Source: Tardiphaga sp. (GTDB lineage: Bacteria > Pseudomonadota > Alphaproteobacteria > Rhizobiales > Xanthobacteraceae). From it: a DNA stretch of 8,541 nt. The notes beneath the pieces were generated by a model. The model was not told where the DNA came from, made no database searches, and saw nothing but the letters and a program-made list of their open reading frames with translations. The DNA lies in assembly GCA_028290765.1 (NCBI GenBank), contig JAQGJF010000277.1, positions 1 to 8,541 on the forward strand. The letters are read 5' to 3'. Of this stretch, positions 1 through 5,657 are shown piece after piece (the stretch's first letter is position 1; each line of letters begins with the position of its first letter). Both the position numbers and the translations under genes were made by a program.

Positions 1-354
1 TTTCGACATATAGCGCTTGCCCTGGTTGTGCACCTTGGTCACAAGCGGGCAGGTGGCATTGAGAACCGGTAGGCCGCGCGCGGCGGCTTCCTCCTCAACG
101 CTGCGTGCCACGCCGTGGGCGCTGAACACGGTGACGGCATGCGGGGGCACTTCCGAGAGATCCTCAACGAAGATCGCGCCCTTGTTCTTCAGGCTCTCGA
201 CCACGTATTTGTTATGGACGATCTCATGGCGCACATAGACCGGCGGGCCGTATTTCTCGAGCGCGCGCTCGACGATCTCGATGGCGCGAACCACGCCGGC
301 ACAAAATCCGCGGGGTTGGGCCAAAAGAACTTCCAGGGGACGACCATTAACCAC
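1..354 (-). CDS. ispH: 4-hydroxy-3-methylbut-2-enyl diphosphate reductase (IspH/LytB), N-terminal part, cut by window edge
   Basis: IspH is the cytoplasmic [4Fe-4S] enzyme that reduces HMBPP to IPP and DMAPP, the last step of the MEP isoprenoid pathway that feeds squalene and hopanoid synthesis. The window holds the first 118 codons of a protein that is usually about 310-320 residues. Seen directly: the N-terminal motif [13 protein letters not shown] with cluster ligand Cys18, [12 protein letters not shown] with His47, SAHGVARS with His80, and [17 protein letters not shown] with the second cluster ligand Cys102. These match E. coli Cys12, His41, His74 and Cys96 with a constant offset of six. 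The start is a GTG at 354-352. It is the only standard start codon between an in-frame TGA (369-367) and the conserved core; no strong Shine-Dalgarno sequence precedes it. It is transcribed divergently from hpnN. An ispH copy beside hopanoid genes fits a role in precursor supply. The third cysteine ligand and the C-terminal half lie outside the window. Confidence 0.96.
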   Translation of the reverse strand, partial: MVNGRPLEVLLAQPRGFCAGVVRAIEIVERALEKYGPPVYVRHEIVHNKYVVESLKNKGAIFVEDLSEVPPHAVTVFSAHGVARSVEEEAAARGLPVLNATCPLVTKVHNQGKRYMSK

Positions 355-373
355 GTTGCACCACGCTCATAAC

Positions 374-393
374 TGTTTCCGTAATGTTTCCGT
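374..393 (-). repeat. 11-bp-period direct repeat upstream of ispH (candidate operator)
   Basis: The nonamer TGTTTCCGT occurs twice, at 374-382 and 385-393, separated by AA. The repeats therefore sit 11 bp apart, about one helical turn, on the same DNA face. Read on the ispH strand it is ACGGAAACA-TT-ACGGAAACA, lying about 20-40 nt upstream of the GTG start. Tandem sites with this spacing are typical of transcription factor binding sites, but no known regulator motif is recognised. The role is inference. Confidence 0.35.
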
Positions 394-531
394 CAGTATT
401 TCTGCCAGACAGCCCAAGATTCGCCGCAAGATCGGCCCTAAAGACCACCCACTCGTATCATCGGAAATTCCCCAGCCTGCAACATCCATCCGGCATCATG
501 GTTTGCAGCGGCAAAGACCCAAGCGGTACGA

Positions 532-560
532 TTTTACGGCACACGCTAACAGGGCTATAT
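532..560 (+). promoter_or_regulatory. Candidate sigma-70-type promoter P1 upstream of hpnN
   Basis: A -35-like TTTACG (532-537) is followed by a 17-bp spacer and a -10-like TATATC (555-560). Each hexamer matches the sigma-70 consensus at four of six positions, and 17 bp is the optimal spacing. Initiation near 567 would give a leader of about 195 nt to the hpnN start. The same two blocks with identical spacing recur 56 bp downstream as P2, which makes chance less likely. The same repeats could instead be regulator binding sites. Confidence 0.4.
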
Positions 561-587
561 CACGCAGCAAACCTCACTTGTTCGTCA

Positions 588-616
588 CTTTACGGCACAA
601 CGGATCCCACTATATC
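588..616 (+). promoter_or_regulatory. Candidate sigma-70-type promoter P2 upstream of hpnN (copy of P1)
   Basis: TTTACG (588-593), a 17-bp spacer and TATATC (611-616) repeat P1 exactly in both hexamers. Identity extends over TTTACGGCACA (588-598) and CTATATCA (610-617), while the 11 bases between them differ from P1. Conservation confined to the promoter-like blocks suggests that these are the functional parts. Initiation near 623 would leave a leader of about 139 nt. Confidence 0.4.
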
Positions 617-703
617 AGCCACAATATCGGCTACGGGCACGTTTTATGCCATTTTTCCATGTCCTTGAAGACAACGCCATTCAAACACATTAGATCGGTT
701 TGC

Positions 704-728
704 GGAACCCGGTAACGTCATCGGCATT
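704..728 (+). promoter_or_regulatory. EcfG-like general stress promoter candidate for hpnN
   Basis: GGAAC at 704-708, a 16-bp gap and CATT at 725-728 resemble the alphaproteobacterial EcfG (SigT) motif, GGAAC-N16/17-CGTT, with one mismatch in the -10 element. Initiation near 735 would leave a leader of about 27 nt before the hpnN start at 762, a natural distance. From general knowledge, EcfG controls hopanoid methylation (hpnP) in Rhodopseudomonas palustris. Extension to hpnN here is inference. A five-plus-four-base motif arises by chance fairly easily, so confidence is moderate to low. Confidence 0.33.
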
Positions 729-761
729 CTCAACAAGCTCCCATGAATAGAAAGAAAAAGT

Positions 762-3350
762 GTGCTGACAAGTCTTGTCGTTTCAGTCGTTAAAGCCTGC
801 ACGCGCTTCGCTACTCTTACGGTCCTGGTCGCGCTAATCCTTGCGGTTGGAGCGGGCTTCTATACGGCCAGAAACTTCAGCATCAACACCGACATCAACA
901 AGCTGATCTCACCGGATCTTGACTGGCGCCAGCGCGATATCGCGTTCGAGCAGGCCTTCGATCAGGAACGGCTGATCCTGGCTGTCGTGGAAGCGCCGAC
1001 GCCGGAATTCGCCAGTGCCGCGAGCGCGGCGCTGGCGCAGAAATTGTCAAGCAATACCAAAGATTTCGATGCGATCCAGCGGCTCGGCGCCGGGGAGTTT
1101 TTTGAAAAGAACGGCCTGTTGTTCCTGCCCACGCCCGAGGTCGGCCAATTGACCGGTCAATTCCAGTCCGCGGCTCCATTGCTGGAAATCATGGCGGGCG
1201 ATCCGAGCCTCCGGGGCCTGACAGGGGCGCTGGAAACCGGGCTTGCCGGGGTGCGGCGCGGGCAAGTCACCCTTGACGGGACGGCGCGACCGTTCTCGCT
1301 GGTCGCCCAAACCATCGAAACCGTGCTGAACACCGGTTCCGGCAGCTTTTCCTGGCGCGAACTCGTCAGCGACAAGCCTCTGACCGATTCCGACCGGCGC
1401 TCCTTTATCGAAATCAAGCCGATCCTCGACTTCAACGCACTCGAGCCCGGCAAGGACGCGACCGACGCCATCCGCCAGGCCGCCAAGGATCTCGATCTGG
1501 CGGGCAAATTCGGCGCCCGGGTGCGGCTTACCGGGCCGGTCCCGATTGCCAATGAAGAGTTCGCCACGGTGCAGGATGGCGCGGTGGTCAACGGCATCGG
1601 AACGGTGCTGATCGTGCTGGTCATTCTCTGGATGGCGCTGCATTCGGGGAAGATCATTTTCGCCGTCTTCGTGAATCTGTTTGTCGGGTTGTCGGTCACG
1701 ACCGCGGCGGGGTTGATGATGGTGGGCTCGCTCAATCTGCTCTCGATTGCGTTTGCGGTTTTGTTCGTCGGACTCGGGGTGGATTTCGGCATCCAGTTCA
1801 GCGTGCGATACCGCTCGGAGCGCTACAAGAACAACGATCTGCCCGCGGCCCTGGCCAAGGCCGCCGAATATTGCGCTATTCCGCTCTCGCTCGCGGCGAT
1901 GGCTACGGCGGCCGGATTTCTCTCGTTCCTGCCCACCGACTACAAGGGCGTCTCCGAACTTGGAAAGATAGCGGGCGTAGGAATGCTGGTCGCCTTCACC
2001 ACCAGCATCACGCTGCTTCCGGCACTGCTGGACCTGCTCAATCCGGCTGGCGAGAAGGAGCCTCTCGGCTATGGATTTCTGGCCCCGGTCGATCATTTTC
2101 TGGAAAAGTATCGCATCGCCATCATCGCCGGCACGCTGGTGCTCGTTGTCGCCGGCCTGCCGGCGCTTTATTTTCTGCGGTTCGACTTCAACCCGATCAA
2201 CCTGCGCAATCCCAAGGTCGAATCGATCGCAACCTTCCTGGACCTGCGCAAGGATCCGAACACCGGCGCCAATGCCGTCAACGTGATGGCTTCCAACGAA
2301 GAAGCCGCCAAACAGATCGAGGCGCGGCTGGCCAAGGTTCCGGAAGTGCTGCGAACCATGTCGCTCGACAGCTTCGTGCCTGATGAGCAGCCGGCAAAGC
2401 TGAAGCTGATCAAGCAGGGCGCCGAAATCCTCAATCCTGCGATCAATCCGGATTCGGTCGACGCGCCGCCATCGGACGCGGAAAACGTCGCGGCCCTCAA
2501 GGACAGTGCGGGGAGCCTGCGCAAACTCGCCGGCGACCGCAAGGGACCGGGAGCCGAGACGGCGAAACGTCTCGCCGACGACCTCTCCAAGGTGGCCGAA
2601 GCCAGTCAACCGGTGCGCGACAAGGTGCAGGCCACTTTCGTGGTGCCGTTGCAGATTGCGCTGGACCAGCTTCGCAATGCGCTGCAGGCGCAGCCGGTCA
2701 GCCTGGAGACGCTTCCGCCTGAACTGGTCGCTGACTGGAAGACCAAGGACGGCAAGACGCGAGTCGAGGCGCTGCCGCGCGGCGACCCGAATGACAACGA
2801 TACGCTGCGCAAATTTGCCAGCGCGGTACTTGGCGCCGAACCGATGGCGGTCGGTGGGCCGATCTCGATCCTCAAATCCGGCGACACCGTGGTCAAGGCC
2901 TTCATCCAGGCCGGTGGCTGGGCGCTGCTGTCGATTTCGCTGCTGCTGTGGGTCACGCTGCGCCGAATCACCGACGTGCTGCTCACCCTGGTTCCCCTGT
3001 TGGTGGCGGGTGCGGTTACGCTGGAGATCTGCGTGCTGATCGGATTGCCGCTGAACTTCGCCAACATCATCGCACTGCCGCTGCTGCTCGGCGTGGGGGT
3101 CGCCTTCAAGATCTACTACGTGACGGCGTGGCGCGCCGGCCATACCAACCTGATGCAGTCGGCACTGACCCGCGCGATCTTTTTCAGCGCACTGACCACG
3201 GCGACTGCGTTCGGAAGCCTGTGGCTGTCCAGCCATCCCGGCACCGCCAGCATGGGCAAGCTGCTGGCGTTGTCGTTCGTGGTGACGCTTGCCGCGGTGC
3301 TGCTGTTCCAGCCGGCGCTAATGGGGAAGCCGCGCGATGTCCGGGAGTAG
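762..3350 (+). CDS. hpnN: Hopanoid-associated RND transporter HpnN
   Basis: HpnN is an inner-membrane RND-superfamily (MMPL-like) transporter needed in Rhodopseudomonas palustris to move hopanoids to the outer membrane. At 862 residues it has the usual family length. By inspection the topology is that of an RND protein: TM1 near 13-33, a first periplasmic domain (about 35-270), a TM2-TM6 block (about 276-426), TM7 near 450-472, a second periplasmic domain (about 475-710) with a long helical stretch near 570-645, and TM8-TM12 (about 715-853). TM4 ends in GLGVDFGIQFSVRY with Asp341, the position where RND pumps carry a proton-relay acidic residue. The symmetry-related segment reads GVGVAFKIYYVTAWR (777-791). 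The start is GTG at 762; an in-frame TGA at 744-746 excludes earlier starts, and a purine-rich AGAAAGAAAAAG stands in for a Shine-Dalgarno sequence. The last 33 bases overlap the 3' end of the convergent DUF2147 gene. Confidence 0.95.
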   Translation: MLTSLVVSVVKACTRFATLTVLVALILAVGAGFYTARNFSINTDINKLISPDLDWRQRDIAFEQAFDQERLILAVVEAPTPEFASAASAALAQKLSSNTKDFDAIQRLGAGEFFEKNGLLFLPTPEVGQLTGQFQSAAPLLEIMAGDPSLRGLTGALETGLAGVRRGQVTLDGTARPFSLVAQTIETVLNTGSGSFSWRELVSDKPLTDSDRRSFIEIKPILDFNALEPGKDATDAIRQAAKDLDLAGKFGARVRLTGPVPIANEEFATVQDGAVVNGIGTVLIVLVILWMALHSGKIIFAVFVNLFVGLSVTTAAGLMMVGSLNLLSIAFAVLFVGLGVDFGIQFSVRYRSERYKNNDLPAALAKAAEYCAIPLSLAAMATAAGFLSFLPTDYKGVSELGKIAGVGMLVAFTTSITLLPALLDLLNPAGEKEPLGYGFLAPVDHFLEKYRIAIIAGTLVLVVAGLPALYFLRFDFNPINLRNPKVESIATFLDLRKDPNTGANAVNVMASNEEAAKQIEARLAKVPEVLRTMSLDSFVPDEQPAKLKLIKQGAEILNPAINPDSVDAPPSDAENVAALKDSAGSLRKLAGDRKGPGAETAKRLADDLSKVAEASQPVRDKVQATFVVPLQIALDQLRNALQAQPVSLETLPPELVADWKTKDGKTRVEALPRGDPNDNDTLRKFASAVLGAEPMAVGGPISILKSGDTVVKAFIQAGGWALLSISLLLWVTLRRITDVLLTLVPLLVAGAVTLEICVLIGLPLNFANIIALPLLLGVGVAFKIYYVTAWRAGHTNLMQSALTRAIFFSALTTATAFGSLWLSSHPGTASMGKLLALSFVVTLAAVLLFQPALMGKPRDVRE

Positions 3351-3992
3351 GCAGATGTCGCCGACCGGATCGGCGGCCTGGCCGCTTGCCGCGGTCTTCT
3401 GACCGGCCTTGGGAGCTGCTGGCGCCGCCGTCGGTGCGGCGGTCTTCGGTGCGGCGCTTCCGGGCACAGTGGCCTTCGGCGCGGTCGCGACCGTCGTTTT
3501 CGCTCCGCTCTTGGCCATGCTGTTGACCGGGCTCGACGGGATCGGACCGGCAACGCGCGCCCAGGTTTCGCCACCGCACAGGAATCCCAGCACGCAGCCC
3601 TGAATCTCGAGCTGGTCGGGGCCGGCAGGCTTGATGGTCGATTTATAGAACTGGCCGTCCTTGGCGTTGTAAACCTGCCCCTCCCACTGATCGCCGGTAG
3701 AATTTTTTTTCATATCGATCAGGATCGGCATGCCCAGCGTAGGCCTGCTCTGTTTTGCGGCATCGGGATTATTTTTATCGCGGCCGCCGGGGGTTTTTTC
3801 CCACGCCACCGCACCCCACATACTGCCGTAGCATTCGGCGACCCGGATGTTGGCGACTCCGTCTTCTACTCTCCAGTCTCCCGTCGGATCCGCGGCGAGG
3901 GCAGGCTTGGCGCCCGCCGTCACCAAGGCTGTCGTCAAAAACAGTCCGCAATAAATTAAGGTGGAAATGCTATTTCTTGGGCGCTGCAACAT
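3318..3992 (-). CDS. Exported DUF2147 domain protein with Pro/Ala-rich tail
   Basis: The function is not established. The protein has 224 residues. A Sec signal peptide covers residues 1-33 (basic start, hydrophobic core STLIYCGLFLTTALV, probable cleavage ALA-AD after Ala33). The DUF2147 domain spans about 35-150: DPTGDWRVEDG, a conserved Cys in VAECYGSMWGAV, the DKNNPD turn, RPTLGMPIL, W-x-GQVYNAKDGQFY, then a GCVLGFLCGGETWARV end with two more cysteines. A low-complexity Ala/Pro/Lys linker (about 160-205) follows, then a short tail ending CLLPDIARLPH. The product is probably periplasmic. It is divergent from hpnO, sharing a 99-bp promoter region, and its last 33 bases are antisense to the end of hpnN. 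Position between hpnN and hpnO suggests a hopanoid- or envelope-related job, which is inference. The start ATG at 3992 is the natural one given the signal peptide; AGG lies about 10 nt upstream. Confidence 0.9.
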   Translation of the reverse strand: MLQRPRNSISTLIYCGLFLTTALVTAGAKPALAADPTGDWRVEDGVANIRVAECYGSMWGAVAWEKTPGGRDKNNPDAAKQSRPTLGMPILIDMKKNSTGDQWEGQVYNAKDGQFYKSTIKPAGPDQLEIQGCVLGFLCGGETWARVAGPIPSSPVNSMAKSGAKTTVATAPKATVPGSAAPKTAAPTAAPAAPKAGQKTAASGQAADPVGDICLLPDIARLPH

Positions 3993-4091
3993 GGATTCGT
4001 ACCTATGATTGGTTAGTTTTTCTCAAACGATGGCAAATCGCCGCATTCGCTGTTTTCAGTTGACGAAATGGCCACCAACCGACCTATGTAG
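3993..4091. promoter_or_regulatory. Divergent DUF2147/hpnO promoter region
   Basis: Ninety-nine bases separate the two divergent starts, so both promoters must lie here or reach into the coding sequences. On the plus strand, TTGACG (4060-4065) is a good -35 match, but the nearest -10-like sequence, TATGTA (4085-4090), is 19 bp away. It would place initiation at or just after the annotated hpnO ATG, implying a leaderless transcript or a downstream start. I found no clear -35/-10 pair for the minus-strand gene. Confidence 0.4.
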
Positions 4092-5486
4092 ATGATGCTA
4101 TATCCGAATCTAGACGTTTCCGAGATGTTTGTTGATCGACAGGCGCAACGCAGTTCGCTGCACACGCGCTATCTCAACGAACAGCTCGTCCGTGTCTTGA
4201 AGACCATCGGCTATGACGTCGGCTTTCAGAGTGGTCAAGGCCAATACCTGTTCGACCGCGAGGGCAACCGGTACCTCGACCTACTCAGCGGTTTTGGCGT
4301 TTTTGCGATCGGGCGGAACCATCCGGCGCTTCGGCAGGCCTTGAAAAGCGTCCTCGACAGCGACCTGCCCAATCTCGTGCAGATGGATGTTTCCACCCTT
4401 GCGGGGGTGCTGGCCGAGCGCCTGCTCGAATATGTGCCCTATCTCGACAAGGTATTTTTCGCAAATTCCGGTGCCGAATGTGTCGAGGCCGCGATCAAGT
4501 TCGCGCGTAACGCGACCGGCCGGCCCGGCATCGTCTATTGCGGCCATGCCTATCACGGCCTGTCCTATGGTGCGCTTTCGCTGACCGACGACGCCAACTT
4601 CCGCGGCGGTTTCGAACCGCTGCTGCCCGGTTGCACGTCGATCCCCTTCAACGATCTCGCCGCGCTGGAACAGGCGCTGTCGTCGCGACAGGTGGCGGCC
4701 TTCATCGTCGAGCCCATCCAGGGCAAAGGCGTCAACATGCCGACCGACGAGTTCCTCCCGGGGGCTGCGGCGCTGTGCCGCCGTTATGGAACCCTGCTGA
4801 TCGCCGACGAGATTCAAACCGGCCTCGGCCGCACCGGCCGTTTCCTCGCGGTCGAGCACTGGAATGTCGAACCGGACATGGTGCTGCTGGCCAAGGCGCT
4901 GTCTGGCGGGCATGTTCCAGTCGGCGCGCTGCTGACCCGCAAATACATCTTCGACAAGGTGTTCAACCGGATGGACCGCGCGGTGGTTCATGGATCGACC
5001 TTCGCGAAGAACGACCTCGCCATGGCCGCGGGTATTGCGACGCTCGAGGTGATGAAGGCCGAAAAACTGGTGGAGAACGCGGCCAAGCGCGGCGCCGAAT
5101 TGCGCCTGGCGCTGACGCGGTTGGTTCCCGGCTATGAATTGATGAAAGAGGTCCGCGGCAAGGGACTGATGATCGGCGTCGAATTCGGACCGCCGAAGTC
5201 GCTGCGGCTCAAGGCCTCGTGGAACGTTCTCGAAACCGCCAACAAGGGTCTGTTCTGCCAGCTGATTACCGTGCCGCTGTTCAAGGAACACAAAATCCTC
5301 ACCCAGGTCTCCGGCCACGGCAGCCACACCATCAAACTGTTGCCGCCATTGACCATCACCGACCAGGACTGCAACTGGATCGAGACCGCGTTCGACACGG
5401 TCATCGCCGACAGTCACCGGGTGCCCGGCGCGATCTGGTCGCTGGGCAAGACCCTGGTCGATAACGCGGTCCGCAAGTCGGCTTGA
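4092..5486 (+). CDS. hpnO: Hopanoid aminotransferase HpnO (class III, PLP-dependent)
   Basis: HpnO is a fold-type I, class III aminotransferase that in R. palustris is required to make aminobacteriohopanetriol, installing the terminal amino group on the C5 side chain of hopanoids. The 464-residue sequence has the family landmarks in order: substrate-side segment YLDLLSGFGVFAIGRNHP (61-78), phosphate-binding NSGAE (125-129), the aromatic-stacking HAYHG (152-156), VEPIQGKG (206-213), IADEIQTGLGRTG (237-249) with Asp239 for the pyridine nitrogen, and the Schiff-base lysine Lys268 in LLAKALSGGHVPVGA; HGSTFAKN (300-307) follows. The protein should be cytoplasmic or membrane-associated. ATG 4092 directly follows an in-frame TAG and has no clear Shine-Dalgarno sequence; Met12 (ATG 4125) is an alternative start. 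The DUF2147 gene is divergent upstream, and a palindromic repeat begins 24 bp after the stop. A general acetylornithine- or ornithine-type transaminase is the main alternative, made unlikely by the hpnN context. Confidence 0.9.
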   Translation: MMLYPNLDVSEMFVDRQAQRSSLHTRYLNEQLVRVLKTIGYDVGFQSGQGQYLFDREGNRYLDLLSGFGVFAIGRNHPALRQALKSVLDSDLPNLVQMDVSTLAGVLAERLLEYVPYLDKVFFANSGAECVEAAIKFARNATGRPGIVYCGHAYHGLSYGALSLTDDANFRGGFEPLLPGCTSIPFNDLAALEQALSSRQVAAFIVEPIQGKGVNMPTDEFLPGAAALCRRYGTLLIADEIQTGLGRTGRFLAVEHWNVEPDMVLLAKALSGGHVPVGALLTRKYIFDKVFNRMDRAVVHGSTFAKNDLAMAAGIATLEVMKAEKLVENAAKRGAELRLALTRLVPGYELMKEVRGKGLMIGVEFGPPKSLRLKASWNVLETANKGLFCQLITVPLFKEHKILTQVSGHGSHTIKLLPPLTITDQDCNWIETAFDTVIADSHRVPGAIWSLGKTLVDNAVRKSA

Positions 5487-5510
5487 GGGCCGGCCGGGCA
5501 GAGCATCTCC

Positions 5511-5636
5511 ACGAGTCGTCCCTGCGCACGCAGGGACCCATAACCCCTGCCGCCAGAGATTAAAAAAGGACACTGCTCCAGTGCCCTGAAGAGATTCCGC
5601 GCCCTATGGGTCCCTGCGTGCGCAGGGACGACTCGT
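5511..5636. repeat. 126-bp palindromic (MITE/REP-like) intergenic element
   Basis: The two ends are perfect inverted repeats of 32 bp (5511-5542 and 5605-5636). Each arm contains its own near-perfect palindrome, GTCCCTGCG-CA-CGCAGGGAC at 5518-5537 and the matching copy at 5610-5629, so the element can fold either as two small hairpins or as one long stem. The 62-bp core includes an intrinsic terminator on the minus strand. It lies exactly between the convergent ends of hpnO and the GMC oxidoreductase gene and encodes no protein. Repeats of the TCCCTGC...GCAGGGA type with GGACCCATA borders are, from memory, common in Bradyrhizobium-group intergenic regions; the copy number here cannot be checked. 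A near-direct repeat, GCATCTCC/GCATTTCC, flanks it (5503-5510 and 5641-5648). Confidence 0.85.
5562..5587 (-). terminator. Intrinsic terminator for the GMC oxidoreductase gene
   Basis: Read on the minus strand, AGGGCACTG pairs with CAGTGTCCT through a three-base GAG loop, giving nine pairs with one G-U wobble, and runs straight into a tract of six T (5567-5562). This is a classic Rho-independent terminator, about 70 nt beyond the oxidoreductase stop codon. On the plus strand no T tract follows the hairpin, so it should not act the same way for hpnO. It sits in the core of the palindromic element. Confidence 0.75.
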
Positions 5637-5657
5637 TGAAGCATTTCCTCTCGCTAG

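Larger units (their letters stand above)
355..761. promoter_or_regulatory. Divergent ispH/hpnN intergenic region (407 bp)
   Basis: This gap separates two divergent genes and is visibly AT-richer than the flanking coding DNA. Open frames cross it but none has a recognisable protein, a ribosome binding site or the local codon bias, so I call no gene. It contains an 11-bp-period direct repeat close to ispH (374-393), two near-identical promoter-like cassettes 56 bp apart (532-561 and 588-617), and an EcfG-type promoter candidate (704-728) closest to hpnN. I saw no convincing riboswitch or intrinsic terminator. The length, about 400 bp, is generous for two promoters and leaves room for a leader or small RNA, which I cannot demonstrate. 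Confidence 0.6.

Noticed and set aside
630..639. A third copy of the TTTACGGCACA block
   Set aside because: The sequence there (CTACGGGCAC) has an extra G, and no CTATATCA block follows at the expected distance.
665..695. A TTGAAG ... TTAGAT sigma-70 promoter for hpnN
   Set aside because: The spacing is 19 bp and the -10 matches at only half of its positions. It is weaker than the duplicated cassettes and the EcfG-like site.
281..715. Plus-strand open frames of 94-144 codons over the ispH start and the ispH/hpnN gap
   Set aside because: They run antisense to ispH, have no ribosome binding site, and translate to unrecognisable, low-complexity sequence. The stretch is better explained as regulatory DNA.
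1047..3236. A 729-codon minus-strand open frame opposite hpnN
   Set aside because: It is antisense to a well-supported gene. Its Arg/Gln/His-rich composition is the usual product of reading GC-rich coding DNA in the complementary frame.
5518..5537. The left-arm hairpin as an intrinsic terminator for hpnO
   Set aside because: The stem is strong, but no T-rich tract follows on the plus strand, so the standard intrinsic-terminator structure is missing.
4281..5573. A 430-codon minus-strand open frame opposite hpnO
   Set aside because: It is the antisense shadow of the aminotransferase gene, with no domain motifs, and it runs into the palindromic repeat.
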